Source of the DNA: an uncultured Bacilli bacterium
GTDB taxonomy: Bacteria > Bacillota_I > Bacilli_A > RF39 > UBA660
Length of the DNA: 6,008 nt
Direction: 5' to 3'
Assembly (NCBI GenBank): GCA_944331885.1
Contig: CALVJF010000052.1
Span: 1 to 6,008 of the forward strand
The notes under the pieces are model-generated. The model ran no database searches, was not told the origin of the DNA, and saw only the letters and a program-made list of their open reading frames with translations. The position numbers and the translations under genes were made by a program. Positions 1 to 5,358 of this stretch are shown here, in pieces; positions within the stretch are counted from its first letter, which is position 1; each line of letters opens with the position of its first letter.

Positions 1-600
1 TTATAATTTTATTCCTCTCTTAATTGCCATATATCCAGCAACAAGTAAATCAATACCGCCACTAAGCATTAGTAAACCTTTACCTAGTGCTCCAACTGGG
101 TAACCTCCAATACCCGGAATTTTATCAAAATAAAAATACATTGCATCGTTTCTAATTTCTATATTAATTAAAATTTCAGGATTATGAACATCTACTTTAA
201 CATTAGCAATAGATTTTAACACTAATCCGCCAACTTTTTTACTAATTTCCATACTAGTTAAAGAAAAGCCTTTAAAGCTTCTTTTAGTTTCCACTTTAAA
301 TGTATTAAAATTAATTTGTTTTAATTTTTCAACCAAATTATTCCCTAAATCATCTAAATTTAAATTACCTATCTTATAGCAAATATTAATTTCGTGAATT
401 CCAAAAACTTTTTTTAATCGCTCCACAGCTTCATTTAAATCATCTACTTCAATAAACATTCTACTTTTATCATGTTTTAATTCATAATTAAGCCCATCCA
501 ATACACTAACAATATTATTCTTTAAAGTATTCAAAAAGAAACCAATATTGCCTTTTTTAGTACTTAATTCTCCATATTTAATCATTATTAGTTTTTCCAT
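1..600 (-). CDS. thiI: ThiI, truncated after the PP-loop (probable pseudogene)
   Basis: ThiI is the cytoplasmic tRNA 4-thiouridine synthase. It adenylates U8 of tRNA and receives sulfur from a cysteine desulfurase. The 199 residues visible match its N-terminal half: a ferredoxin-like segment opening with IKYGELSTKKGN (7-18), a THUMP domain (about 60-165, with VKVDVHNPE and IEIRNDAMYF), then GGYPVGALGKG and the PP-loop SGGIDLL (180-186). The family PP-loop normally reads SGGIDSPVAG, so the loop Ser and the next Pro are both Leu here. A TAA follows KRGIKL, whereas complete ThiI proteins are about 400 residues, so nearly all of the pyrophosphatase domain is missing. The ATG has a good GGTGGTGG site four bases upstream. 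It lies 46 bp after the rhodanese gene and on the same strand. The truncation and altered motif suggest decay. A sequencing error or a remainder just outside the window cannot be excluded. Confidence 0.85.
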   Translation of the reverse strand: MEKLIMIKYGELSTKKGNIGFFLNTLKNNIVSVLDGLNYELKHDKSRMFIEVDDLNEAVERLKKVFGIHEINICYKIGNLNLDDLGNNLVEKLKQINFNTFKVETKRSFKGFSLTSMEISKKVGGLVLKSIANVKVDVHNPEILINIEIRNDAMYFYFDKIPGIGGYPVGALGKGLLMLSGGIDLLVAGYMAIKRGIKL

Positions 601-615
601 AAAACCACCACCAAC

Positions 616-643
616 ATTATACCAAATAAAAAGACTTAAACAA
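616..643 (-). promoter_or_regulatory. Possible promoter for thiI
   Basis: Reading the minus strand, TTGTTT (643-638) is followed after 16 bases by a perfect TATAAT (621-616). Initiation would fall near 609, inside or just before the GGTGGTGG ribosome binding site, giving an extremely short leader. The -35 matches the consensus only in TTG, and AT-rich DNA yields TATAAT often, so this is tentative. thiI could equally be read through from the upstream desulfurase-rhodanese transcript. Confidence 0.3.
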
Positions 644-648
644 GTCTT
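624..648 (-). terminator. Weak intrinsic terminator after the rhodanese gene
   Basis: On the minus strand AAGACTT (648-642) and AAGTCTT (637-631) form a perfect seven-pair stem around a four-base loop. The stem runs into TTTATTT (630-624). It begins inside the TAA stop of the rhodanese gene. Only two pairs are G-C, so it may terminate only partially and let some transcription reach thiI. Confidence 0.5.
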
Positions 649-1039
649 ATATTTGACAATTATCCATAGCTCCTAGATCATAAACTTTATAATAACCCAA
701 TTTTAACAAAGCTTGTGCAGCATTACTGCTTCTATTTCCACTACGACAATACAAAATTACTGGCGTACTTTTATCAACAACATAGTTGACAATTTCTTCT
801 TCAATAACGTCGACAGGAATATTTATAGCTTGATCTAAATGACTTAATTTATACTCTTCTTCACTTCTAACATCAATTAAAATTGCTCCATCATTTACTT
901 CTTCCTCTGTTTTATCACAATTAATTGATAAAACAGATAATTCAACTTCACTATCTAATGCAACACTTTCTTTTTTTTCACAACCAGTAATTAGCCATAG
1001 TAAACTAATTAATATAATTAATTTTTTCACTAATTTCAC
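647..1039 (-). CDS. Rhodanese-domain lipoprotein
   Basis: This 130-residue protein combines a lipoprotein signal with a single rhodanese domain. MKLVKKLIIL begins a basic, hydrophobic signal peptide ending in the lipobox LITGC, with lipidated Cys20, so the mature protein should be anchored outside the membrane. The rhodanese fold follows: IDVRSEEEY (55-63), HLDQAINIP (67-75), and the active-site loop CRSGNRS with catalytic Cys98 (98-104) after strand VILY. Family members usually end in something like GGxxxW; this one ends GAMDNC, adding Cys128. Rhodanese domains carry persulfide or transfer sulfane sulfur; the substrate here is unknown. The start is GTG at 1039 and overlaps the TGA stop of the desulfurase as GTGA, implying translational coupling. 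No strong separate Shine-Dalgarno is seen. The gene sits between the desulfurase and thiI, yet its predicted location is extracellular, so a role in tRNA thiolation is doubtful. Thiol or sulfide handling at the cell surface is an alternative. Confidence 0.85.
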   Translation of the reverse strand: MKLVKKLIILISLLWLITGCEKKESVALDSEVELSVLSINCDKTEEEVNDGAILIDVRSEEEYKLSHLDQAINIPVDVIEEEIVNYVVDKSTPVILYCRSGNRSSNAAQALLKLGYYKVYDLGAMDNCQI

Positions 1040-2166
1040 CCCATTAGCTTATTAAGACGTTGATATTCAATGTCAAAAAAATTCAAAAATTTATTTATTT
1101 CATCATTAGTAGTTATATGCGAAATACTAATTCTAATTGTTGTAGTAGCTCTTTTTTTATCATTATATATTGCCATTACCGAAGTACTTAAATCTCCAGA
1201 AGAGCAAGCAGTATTAGTACTTAAATATACTTCATCTTCTTCCATAGCATGAATAAAAGTTTCTGGATTAATATTCATTAAACTTATATTTAAAATATGG
1301 GGAATAGAATACTTAGTCTTATTTATCTTAATTTTTTCATATTTTTTAAATTCTTCACATATCTTATCATTTAATTTCTTAACAAAATTCTCCTTACGTT
1401 CTAAATCATTAAGAGCAATTCTTAATGCTTTAGACATCGCTACAATTAATGGTAAAGGAGGCGTACCAGGTCGTAAATCACTATGATGACTACTTCCATG
1501 AATTAAAGGTACTAAAAGTACTCTTTCACTTTTATATAAAATACCAATTCCTTTTGGTCCAAATATTTTATGAGCACTCATACTAGCCAAATCAACATCA
1601 TGCATATTAACAGCAATTTTCCCGACAGCTTGTGTCATATCAGAATGGAACAAAGTATTAGAATTTTCTTTCTTAATAATTTGTCTTAATGTTTTCAATG
1701 GTTGCCTAACACCTGTCTCGCTATTTACTGCACAAATACTTACTAATATTGTATCTGGACGAATTTTATTTTTTAAATCTTCAAAATCAATTAATCCTTC
1801 TTCATCATTATTAACATAACTAATTTGAAATCCCAATTTTTCTAAATATCCACAAATATCATATATAGATGGATGTTCAAGTTTTGAAACAATAATATGT
1901 TTTCCTCTCTTAGCATAAGCTAATGCTACACCTTTTAAAGCCATATTATTACTTTCGGTTGCTCCGCTTGTATAAATTATTTCACTATCCATAACACTAA
2001 AAAGCTCACTAATTTGCCTAGTTGCACTATTTAGTAAAGCTCTCGACTTTGTTCCCAAAGCATGTAAAGAATTAGCATTTCCTATATAATCACGACTTGC
2101 TTTATTATATGACTCCAAAACATCATACATTACTGGAGTTGTCGCCGAATAATCTAAGTATATCAT
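1036..2166 (-). CDS. Cysteine desulfurase, NifS/IscS family (NifZ-like)
   Basis: This PLP enzyme converts cysteine to alanine and holds the sulfur as a persulfide for transfer to partners. All class V aminotransferase landmarks are present in 376 residues. MIYLDYSATTP is at the N-terminus and the cofactor phosphate loop TSGATESNN is at 66-74. EHPS (97-100) carries the His that stacks on PLP. HSDMTQAVGK contains Asp176 and Gln179, and SAHKIFGPKG contains the Schiff-base Lys200. RPGT is at 232-235 and the mobile loop TACSSG holds catalytic Cys321. The length is normal. ATG at 2166 has a GGTGAT ribosome binding site (2180-2175) eight bases upstream. The gene heads a minus-strand cluster with a rhodanese lipoprotein and thiI, the same pairing as Bacillus NifZ-ThiI, where a dedicated desulfurase feeds ThiI. 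Because ThiI looks broken here, this enzyme may serve other sulfur acceptors such as Fe-S assembly. I cannot assign iscS or nifZ with certainty. Confidence 0.9.
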   Translation of the reverse strand: MIYLDYSATTPVMYDVLESYNKASRDYIGNANSLHALGTKSRALLNSATRQISELFSVMDSEIIYTSGATESNNMALKGVALAYAKRGKHIIVSKLEHPSIYDICGYLEKLGFQISYVNNDEEGLIDFEDLKNKIRPDTILVSICAVNSETGVRQPLKTLRQIIKKENSNTLFHSDMTQAVGKIAVNMHDVDLASMSAHKIFGPKGIGILYKSERVLLVPLIHGSSHHSDLRPGTPPLPLIVAMSKALRIALNDLERKENFVKKLNDKICEEFKKYEKIKINKTKYSIPHILNISLMNINPETFIHAMEEDEVYLSTNTACSSGDLSTSVMAIYNDKKRATTTIRISISHITTNDEINKFLNFFDIEYQRLNKLMG

Positions 2167-2186
2167 AATACAATATCACCATTATC

Positions 2187-2215
2187 ATTATAATATAGTA
2201 TCAAATAAATTTCCA
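2187..2215 (-). promoter_or_regulatory. Probable promoter of the desulfurase operon
   Basis: A perfect TATAAT (2192-2187) lies 20 bases before the desulfurase ATG on the minus strand. A poor -35 candidate, TGGAAA (2215-2210), is 17 bases further upstream. Its position downstream of the ezrA terminator and before the GGTGAT ribosome binding site fits a promoter for desulfurase-rhodanese, perhaps with thiI. The weak -35 keeps confidence moderate. Confidence 0.45.
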
Positions 2216-2251
2216 CACCTTATTGCAATTCTAATAACTTTTTCCAATAAC

Positions 2252-2285
2252 AAAAAATAGATAATAAATATTTATTATCTATTTT
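2252..2285 (-). terminator. Long AT-rich palindrome, probable ezrA terminator
   Basis: Positions 2254-2285 are a perfect 32-base palindrome with 16-base arms and only one G-C pair per arm set. On the minus strand it is followed directly by two more T residues, making a run of six T. The TAA TAA stop codons of ezrA lie inside the palindrome. An intrinsic terminator is the simplest reading; the near absence of G-C pairs and the absence of an unpaired loop in the sequence itself are unusual. Confidence 0.6.
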
Positions 2286-3996
2286 GTGAATACTCTAATA
2301 ATCTTTTATAAACACCAGGTTCAACCAAATTAATAGCACTTATAGCATTTTCCAAAGATAATTTAAAATTTCCTTTATAAAAAGCACTTTCAGCTTTACT
2401 GATTCCCAAATCCACTTCACTATTAATAGGGCGATATCTATTGCCATAAACTATTGCTAACTCTGCCATAGCAGCTGTTTTAACGGTCTCATTAGTTGTA
2501 TTATATAACTTCAAAGCCAAATCTCTAGCTGTATCAACCCGTGTATTTAAAGTTTTAATAGATATTGGTTTCATTTCCAGTTCTTTAACCATTTCTCTAA
2601 TAGCAATTGTTGCTTCCGATAACTGAACATAATATTTTTTAGGAATTATTGGTAATTTGTAACTATGAATTTTAATTTTCGATTTTTTCAAAATATCCTT
2701 AATTTCATCCAACTGTTCTCTAGCACGCAATTCATCCTCTTTTAAACTACCCAAAGATCTTAAAGCTGTTTCTAATTTATCTTCAGTCTTAGTTAAACGA
2801 ACATTTAACAACTCCATTTCTTTACCCAATCTTGAATAAGCAAATGACTTACTACGATGAGCTGTAATTAATTCTTCATAATCTTTTTCGATTAATTCCA
2901 ATTCTTCTTTAATAACATCAATTACTTTTACATCTTCATCAGTTAAATCATAACTAAATTTAATTGCTTCAATTTTTTTACATAACTCATTATTTATTTT
3001 TTGCATTTTTTTAGTTTTTACTAAAATTGTTCTAGCATATTCTTCAAATATCTTTTTACTTATTTTTTCCTTATCAAAGTCATTAAAGATTGAATCAAAA
3101 TAATCGATAAAAGTTTTTAATTCAAAAATTGAATCTTCTACATTTAGTACACTTAATCTTGTAAAAATATCATTTATTTTTTTATTTACTTCACTTATAT
3201 TATATGTCAAATTCAAATAATCAAGATTATATCCTTCCTTTATCATTTTATTACTTATATTTTCAATCTCTTCAATTTTCTTTGGAATTATTCCTTTTCC
3301 CATTAAAATTATACTTGGTGCTTCTTCAATAATTATACCTAAATTTCCAATTGTATCGTCAATTGCTTTAACTATTTTCCCAACTTCTGTATAACTATTA
3401 TTATCCATAGCAATTTCAAATGCACTAAATAATTTATCAACATTTTCAAATTGCAACTCTAATGATGCCCCGATGTCTTTATAATCATTTTTGTTGTTGT
3501 TATATTTACTAACAATTTCTCGATAATTAGTTTTTAATTTAGAAATAGTTTCTCTATTTCTTTCTTCACTCAAAGTAATCTCTTTTATTTCCTCTAACAA
3601 TGTATTAGCTTTACTTTTAACATAACATATATCTAATTCAATTTTGGCAATTCTACTCTTTAAATCTTTATATTGTCGCTCATTAAATAATTCTTCTATT
3701 TCTATTAAATCATCAGTAATTTTAGGCACTTCTACATCTTTTATTTCCTTAAATCTTTTTTGCCATTCTTCATATGTTTCCTTCAGAGTATCATTATTTA
3801 ACAGAGCCTCTACTTTATTTAGTTCTGATAATATAGAAGCTGATATTATCAAATTTTTATTTCTTTCTAAACTACTAATTTCATTTTGATAATACTTTTT
3901 TTCTTTTCTACTAATAAAATTCAATACTACAACAATAATAACCATTGCTAATATATAATAAGTAATTCCTAACAAAATATATGAAGTATCTGTCAT
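2275..3996 (-). CDS. ezrA: Septation ring formation regulator EzrA
   Basis: EzrA is a Firmicutes membrane protein that binds FtsZ and restricts Z-rings to mid-cell, with links to cell-wall synthesis at the septum. The 573 residues match the usual length of about 560-570. One transmembrane helix (about 7-28, YILLGITYYILAMVIIVVV) is followed by basic residues, placing the N-terminus outside. Next come the family segment with TYEEWQKRF and a long run of charged, predicted coiled-coil spectrin-like repeats. The conserved C-terminal YGNRYR block (about 517-522) follows, with downstream AESAFYKGNF and VEPG, as in Bacillus EzrA. ATG at 3996 has a strong GGAGG (4008-4004) seven bases upstream, which fixes the start. 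The gene is divergent from rpsD and is followed by its own palindromic terminator before the desulfurase operon. Codon use looks like its neighbours. I am confident in the family; the function is by homology. Confidence 0.93.
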   Translation of the reverse strand: MTDTSYILLGITYYILAMVIIVVVLNFISRKEKKYYQNEISSLERNKNLIISASILSELNKVEALLNNDTLKETYEEWQKRFKEIKDVEVPKITDDLIEIEELFNERQYKDLKSRIAKIELDICYVKSKANTLLEEIKEITLSEERNRETISKLKTNYREIVSKYNNNKNDYKDIGASLELQFENVDKLFSAFEIAMDNNSYTEVGKIVKAIDDTIGNLGIIIEEAPSIILMGKGIIPKKIEEIENISNKMIKEGYNLDYLNLTYNISEVNKKINDIFTRLSVLNVEDSIFELKTFIDYFDSIFNDFDKEKISKKIFEEYARTILVKTKKMQKINNELCKKIEAIKFSYDLTDEDVKVIDVIKEELELIEKDYEELITAHRSKSFAYSRLGKEMELLNVRLTKTEDKLETALRSLGSLKEDELRAREQLDEIKDILKKSKIKIHSYKLPIIPKKYYVQLSEATIAIREMVKELEMKPISIKTLNTRVDTARDLALKLYNTTNETVKTAAMAELAIVYGNRYRPINSEVDLGISKAESAFYKGNFKLSLENAISAINLVEPGVYKRLLEYSQNR

Positions 3997-4021
3997 ACAA
4001 CAACCTCCGTACCTTAAATTA

Positions 4022-4030
4022 ATTCTATCA
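4022..4030 (-). promoter_or_regulatory. Extended -10 promoter for ezrA
   Basis: On the minus strand TGATAGAAT (4030-4022) matches the extended -10 form TGnTANNNT. It lies 25 bases before the ezrA ATG, leaving room for the GGAGG site. No good -35 lies 16-18 bases upstream (TACTAA at best), which extended -10 promoters can tolerate. The promoter is back to back with that of rpsD, about 45 bases away. Confidence 0.5.
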
Positions 4031-4073
4031 TAAATTGTCGATAATTAGTATACATTTTTTTTAGAACTGCTAT

Positions 4074-4101
4074 TTGACAAAAAAATAAAATAATGTATAA
4101 T
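4074..4101 (+). promoter_or_regulatory. Strong housekeeping promoter of rpsD
   Basis: A consensus -35 TTGACA (4074-4079) and a consensus -10 TATAAT (4096-4101) are separated by 16 bases of A-rich spacer. Transcription should begin near 4107-4109, giving an unusually long 5' leader of about 150 nt before rpsD. Such a strong sigma-A type promoter fits a ribosomal protein gene whose output is then trimmed by feedback on the mRNA. Confidence 0.85.
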
Positions 4102-4107
4102 AGTTTA

Positions 4108-4261
4108 TGCGATGTATTGGGCAGTGTTATTTATTATTGAGATGTGTTTATTACTTAAGTTTATTAGTAACTTGGCTGCCCAAGTGAAAATATTAAAATA
4201 AACTCCCCTCAATTAATAATTAACAACCTTTATATAGCAAAATATAGAAAGGAGAAATATT
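4108..4261 (+). promoter_or_regulatory. Structured rpsD mRNA leader, probable S4 autoregulatory element
   Basis: The leader contains an eight-pair basal helix, TTGGGCAG (4117-4124) with CTGCCCAA (4176-4183). Inside it GTTATT (4126-4131) can pair with AGTAAC (4166-4171), including one G-U pair. The enclosed loop carries ATTGAG (4136-4141), complementary to CTCAAT (4208-4213) beyond the helix. After a single bulged T the complementarity continues for five more pairs (4131-4135 with 4215-4219; position 4131 competes with the GTTATT helix). This makes a credible pseudoknot. Bacillus rpsD is known to be repressed by its own product through a structured leader, so an S4-binding element is the natural interpretation. 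The folding is drawn by eye and the equivalence to the Bacillus element is inferred. Confidence 0.65.
4227..4252 (+). promoter_or_regulatory. Hairpin that can mask the rpsD Shine-Dalgarno
   Basis: CCTTT (4227-4231) is complementary to AAAGG (4248-4252), which is most of the rpsD ribosome binding site AAAGGAG (4248-4254). A second short match, ATAT (4232-4235) with ATAT (4242-4245), would stack on it with an AG bulge. If formed, the hairpin would block ribosome loading seven bases before the ATG. This suggests translational control, though the stem is short and AT-rich. Confidence 0.45.
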
Positions 4262-4864
4262 ATGGCAAGATATACTGGACCTGCATACAAAAAATCACGC
4301 CGTTTAGGATTTTCAACTCTTGAAAATGGTAAAGAACTAGCTCGTCGTCCATATGCGCCTGGTATTCATGGAGCTGACAAACGTCGTAAAGTTAGTGAAT
4401 ACGGAATCCAAATGCAAGAAAAACAAAAAGTTAGATTTATGTATGGCTTAAACGAAAAACAATTCCATAAGTTATTTGAAAAAGCTTCTAAAATGAAAGG
4501 CAACACTGGTCATAATTTCTTAAACTTACTTGAATCTCGTTTAGACAATGTTGTTTATCGTTTAGGATTAGCTAAAACAAGACGTGCTGCAAGACAAGTT
4601 GTAAATCATGGACATATAACAGTTAATGGAGTTAAAGTTAATATTCCATCATATCAAGTTAAAGTTGGTGATATTGTTGCTGTTAAAGAAAATTCTTCAG
4701 ATCATCCAGCAATTAAAGAAGCTGTAGAAGCTACTTTAAATCGCCCAGCATTTGTTGAATTTGATGCCAAAAAAATGGCTGGTAAACTTTTAAGATTACC
4801 TGATAGAAGTGAATTAAATCAAGAAATTAATGAAACTCTAATCGTTGAATTCTATAATAGATAA
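4262..4864 (+). CDS. rpsD: 30S ribosomal protein S4
   Basis: S4 nucleates assembly of the 30S body by binding the 5' domain of 16S rRNA; it also contributes to decoding accuracy and the mRNA entry site. The 200 residues are full length. MARYTGPAYKKSRRLG starts the N-terminal domain, followed by ARRPYAPGIHG and a basic segment. This version has no cysteine at all, so it is the zinc-free form. The S4 RNA-binding domain runs from about 92 to 155 (RLDNVVYRLGLAKTRRAARQ, then HGHITVNG and VGDIVAV). The C-terminus RLPDRSEL...ETLIVEFYNR is typical. ATG at 4262 has AAAGGAG seven bases upstream. The gene is monocistronic here, with a strong promoter, a structured leader and a terminator just after its tandem TAA stops. 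Its GC content looks higher than that of its neighbours, as expected for a highly expressed gene. Confidence 0.98.
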   Translation: MARYTGPAYKKSRRLGFSTLENGKELARRPYAPGIHGADKRRKVSEYGIQMQEKQKVRFMYGLNEKQFHKLFEKASKMKGNTGHNFLNLLESRLDNVVYRLGLAKTRRAARQVVNHGHITVNGVKVNIPSYQVKVGDIVAVKENSSDHPAIKEAVEATLNRPAFVEFDAKKMAGKLLRLPDRSELNQEINETLIVEFYNR

Positions 4865-4865
4865 T

Positions 4866-4900
4866 AAAAACAAAAAGTTCGAATCAATCGAACTTTTTTT
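4866..4900. terminator. Bidirectional terminator between rpsD and the membrane protein gene
   Basis: AAAAAGTTCGA (4872-4882) and TCGAACTTTTT (4888-4898) form an 11-pair stem with a five-base loop. On the plus strand it ends in seven T (4894-4900), terminating rpsD. On the minus strand the same stem ends in TTTTTGTTTTT (4876-4866), terminating the converging membrane protein gene, whose TAA (4901-4899) abuts the stem. The symmetry and the two T-runs support use in both directions. Confidence 0.85.
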
Positions 4901-5297
4901 ATTTATCTTTTCCATTAATAATATAATATATATTAAAAACACTACAACCTAAACTTACTACAAATATCAATTTTAATGAAAAAACTGCTAAACCATCCAA
5001 TATATTTTGAATCCCCATAATTATAACGGTAATAAACAGTATAAAACTTAATAACTTAAACAAATCATTAATAAATACAAAATGATCTTCCCAATTATTC
5101 TTAATGCTTAATTTTTCTAATAAGTTTAATAATATAAATAACACTGGTGTCAAAATTATTAACCAAAACTTCACTCCCAACCCACTAATGTAAGCAGCAA
5201 CAATATTATTAGTATTACAAAATACCAATAATAAAAATAACATAACTAAAAAACAACATCCATTCACTAAATAATAAATCAATTTCTCTTTACTCAC
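4899..5297 (-). CDS. Small membrane protein of unknown function, four predicted helices
   Basis: I do not recognise this protein. Numbered from a possible GTG at 5306 it is 135 residues, with about four hydrophobic stretches (roughly 9-30, 46-64, 82-102 and 105-131). These are joined by short polar loops, including EKLSIKNNWEDHF, and the tail NGKDK is polar. No catalytic motif is visible. I prefer a start at GTG 5297 (132 residues, MSKEKLIYYL). There the sequence AAGGTGAT (5309-5302), which matches the 16S anti-Shine-Dalgarno, lies at proper distance; a GTG start at 5306 would sit inside that site and have none of its own. The gene converges on rpsD and shares its terminator. It follows the M16 peptidase-like gene on the same strand, but a terminator and a putative new promoter separate the two, so it is probably a single-gene unit. 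Function cannot be inferred. Confidence 0.65.
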   Translation of the reverse strand: MSKEKLIYYLVNGCCFLVMLFLLLVFCNTNNIVAAYISGLGVKFWLIILTPVLFILLNLLEKLSIKNNWEDHFVFINDLFKLLSFILFITVIIMGIQNILDGLAVFSLKLIFVVSLGCSVFNIYYIINGKDK

Positions 5298-5314
5298 ATC
5301 TATCACCTTAAATA

Positions 5315-5343
5315 ATTATACTATAAAAAAAGAAGAACACCAA
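5315..5343 (-). promoter_or_regulatory. Probable promoter of the small membrane protein gene
   Basis: On the minus strand TTGGTG (5343-5338) and a perfect TATAAT (5320-5315) are spaced by 17 bases. Initiation is expected near 5308, so the mRNA would begin almost at its ribosome binding site AAGGTGAT. The promoter overlaps the terminator of the preceding gene: the -35 is in the loop and right arm of that hairpin, and the spacer is its T-run. Confidence 0.5.
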
Positions 5344-5358
5344 ATATTAGTTTTCTTC
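5325..5358 (-). terminator. Intrinsic terminator of the M16 peptidase-like gene
   Basis: On the minus strand GAAGAAAAC (5358-5350) pairs with GTGTTCTTC (5340-5332) at eight of nine positions, with one A-G mismatch. The loop is nine bases and is followed by seven T (5331-5325). The left arm is the last three sense codons of the gene and the stop codon is in the loop. Confidence 0.6.

Noticed and set aside
1030..1045. TGA read as tryptophan (Mollicutes code 4)
   Set aside because: The Trp codons I checked are TGG, and TGA ends the desulfurase exactly at a GTGA overlap. Reading through would add only two residues before TAG, so this site alone is not decisive, but nothing here requires code 4.
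1070..1252. Plus-strand reading frame of 60 codons with a hydrophobic product
   Set aside because: It lies wholly antisense to the conserved desulfurase C-terminus, including the catalytic Cys loop. It has no convincing ribosome binding site, and its hydrophobicity follows from reading AT-rich coding DNA backwards.
2254..2285. Palindrome as the end of an insertion sequence or a recombination site
   Set aside because: No partner repeat, target duplication or transposase/recombinase gene is seen, and its position over the ezrA stop with a following T-run fits a terminator better.
3644..3889. Plus-strand reading frame of 81 codons
   Set aside because: It is antisense to the N-terminal part of ezrA and is rich in Ser, Leu and Phe, as expected for the reverse of Lys/Glu-rich coiled-coil codons.
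4107..4187. A 26-codon ATG frame (MRCIGQCYLLL...) in the rpsD leader, starting at the predicted transcript start and ending in TGA just after the basal helix
   Set aside because: It has no ribosome binding site, and both helix arms already explain the sequence. A leaderless leader peptide is possible but unsupported; conservation of the codons in relatives would be needed.
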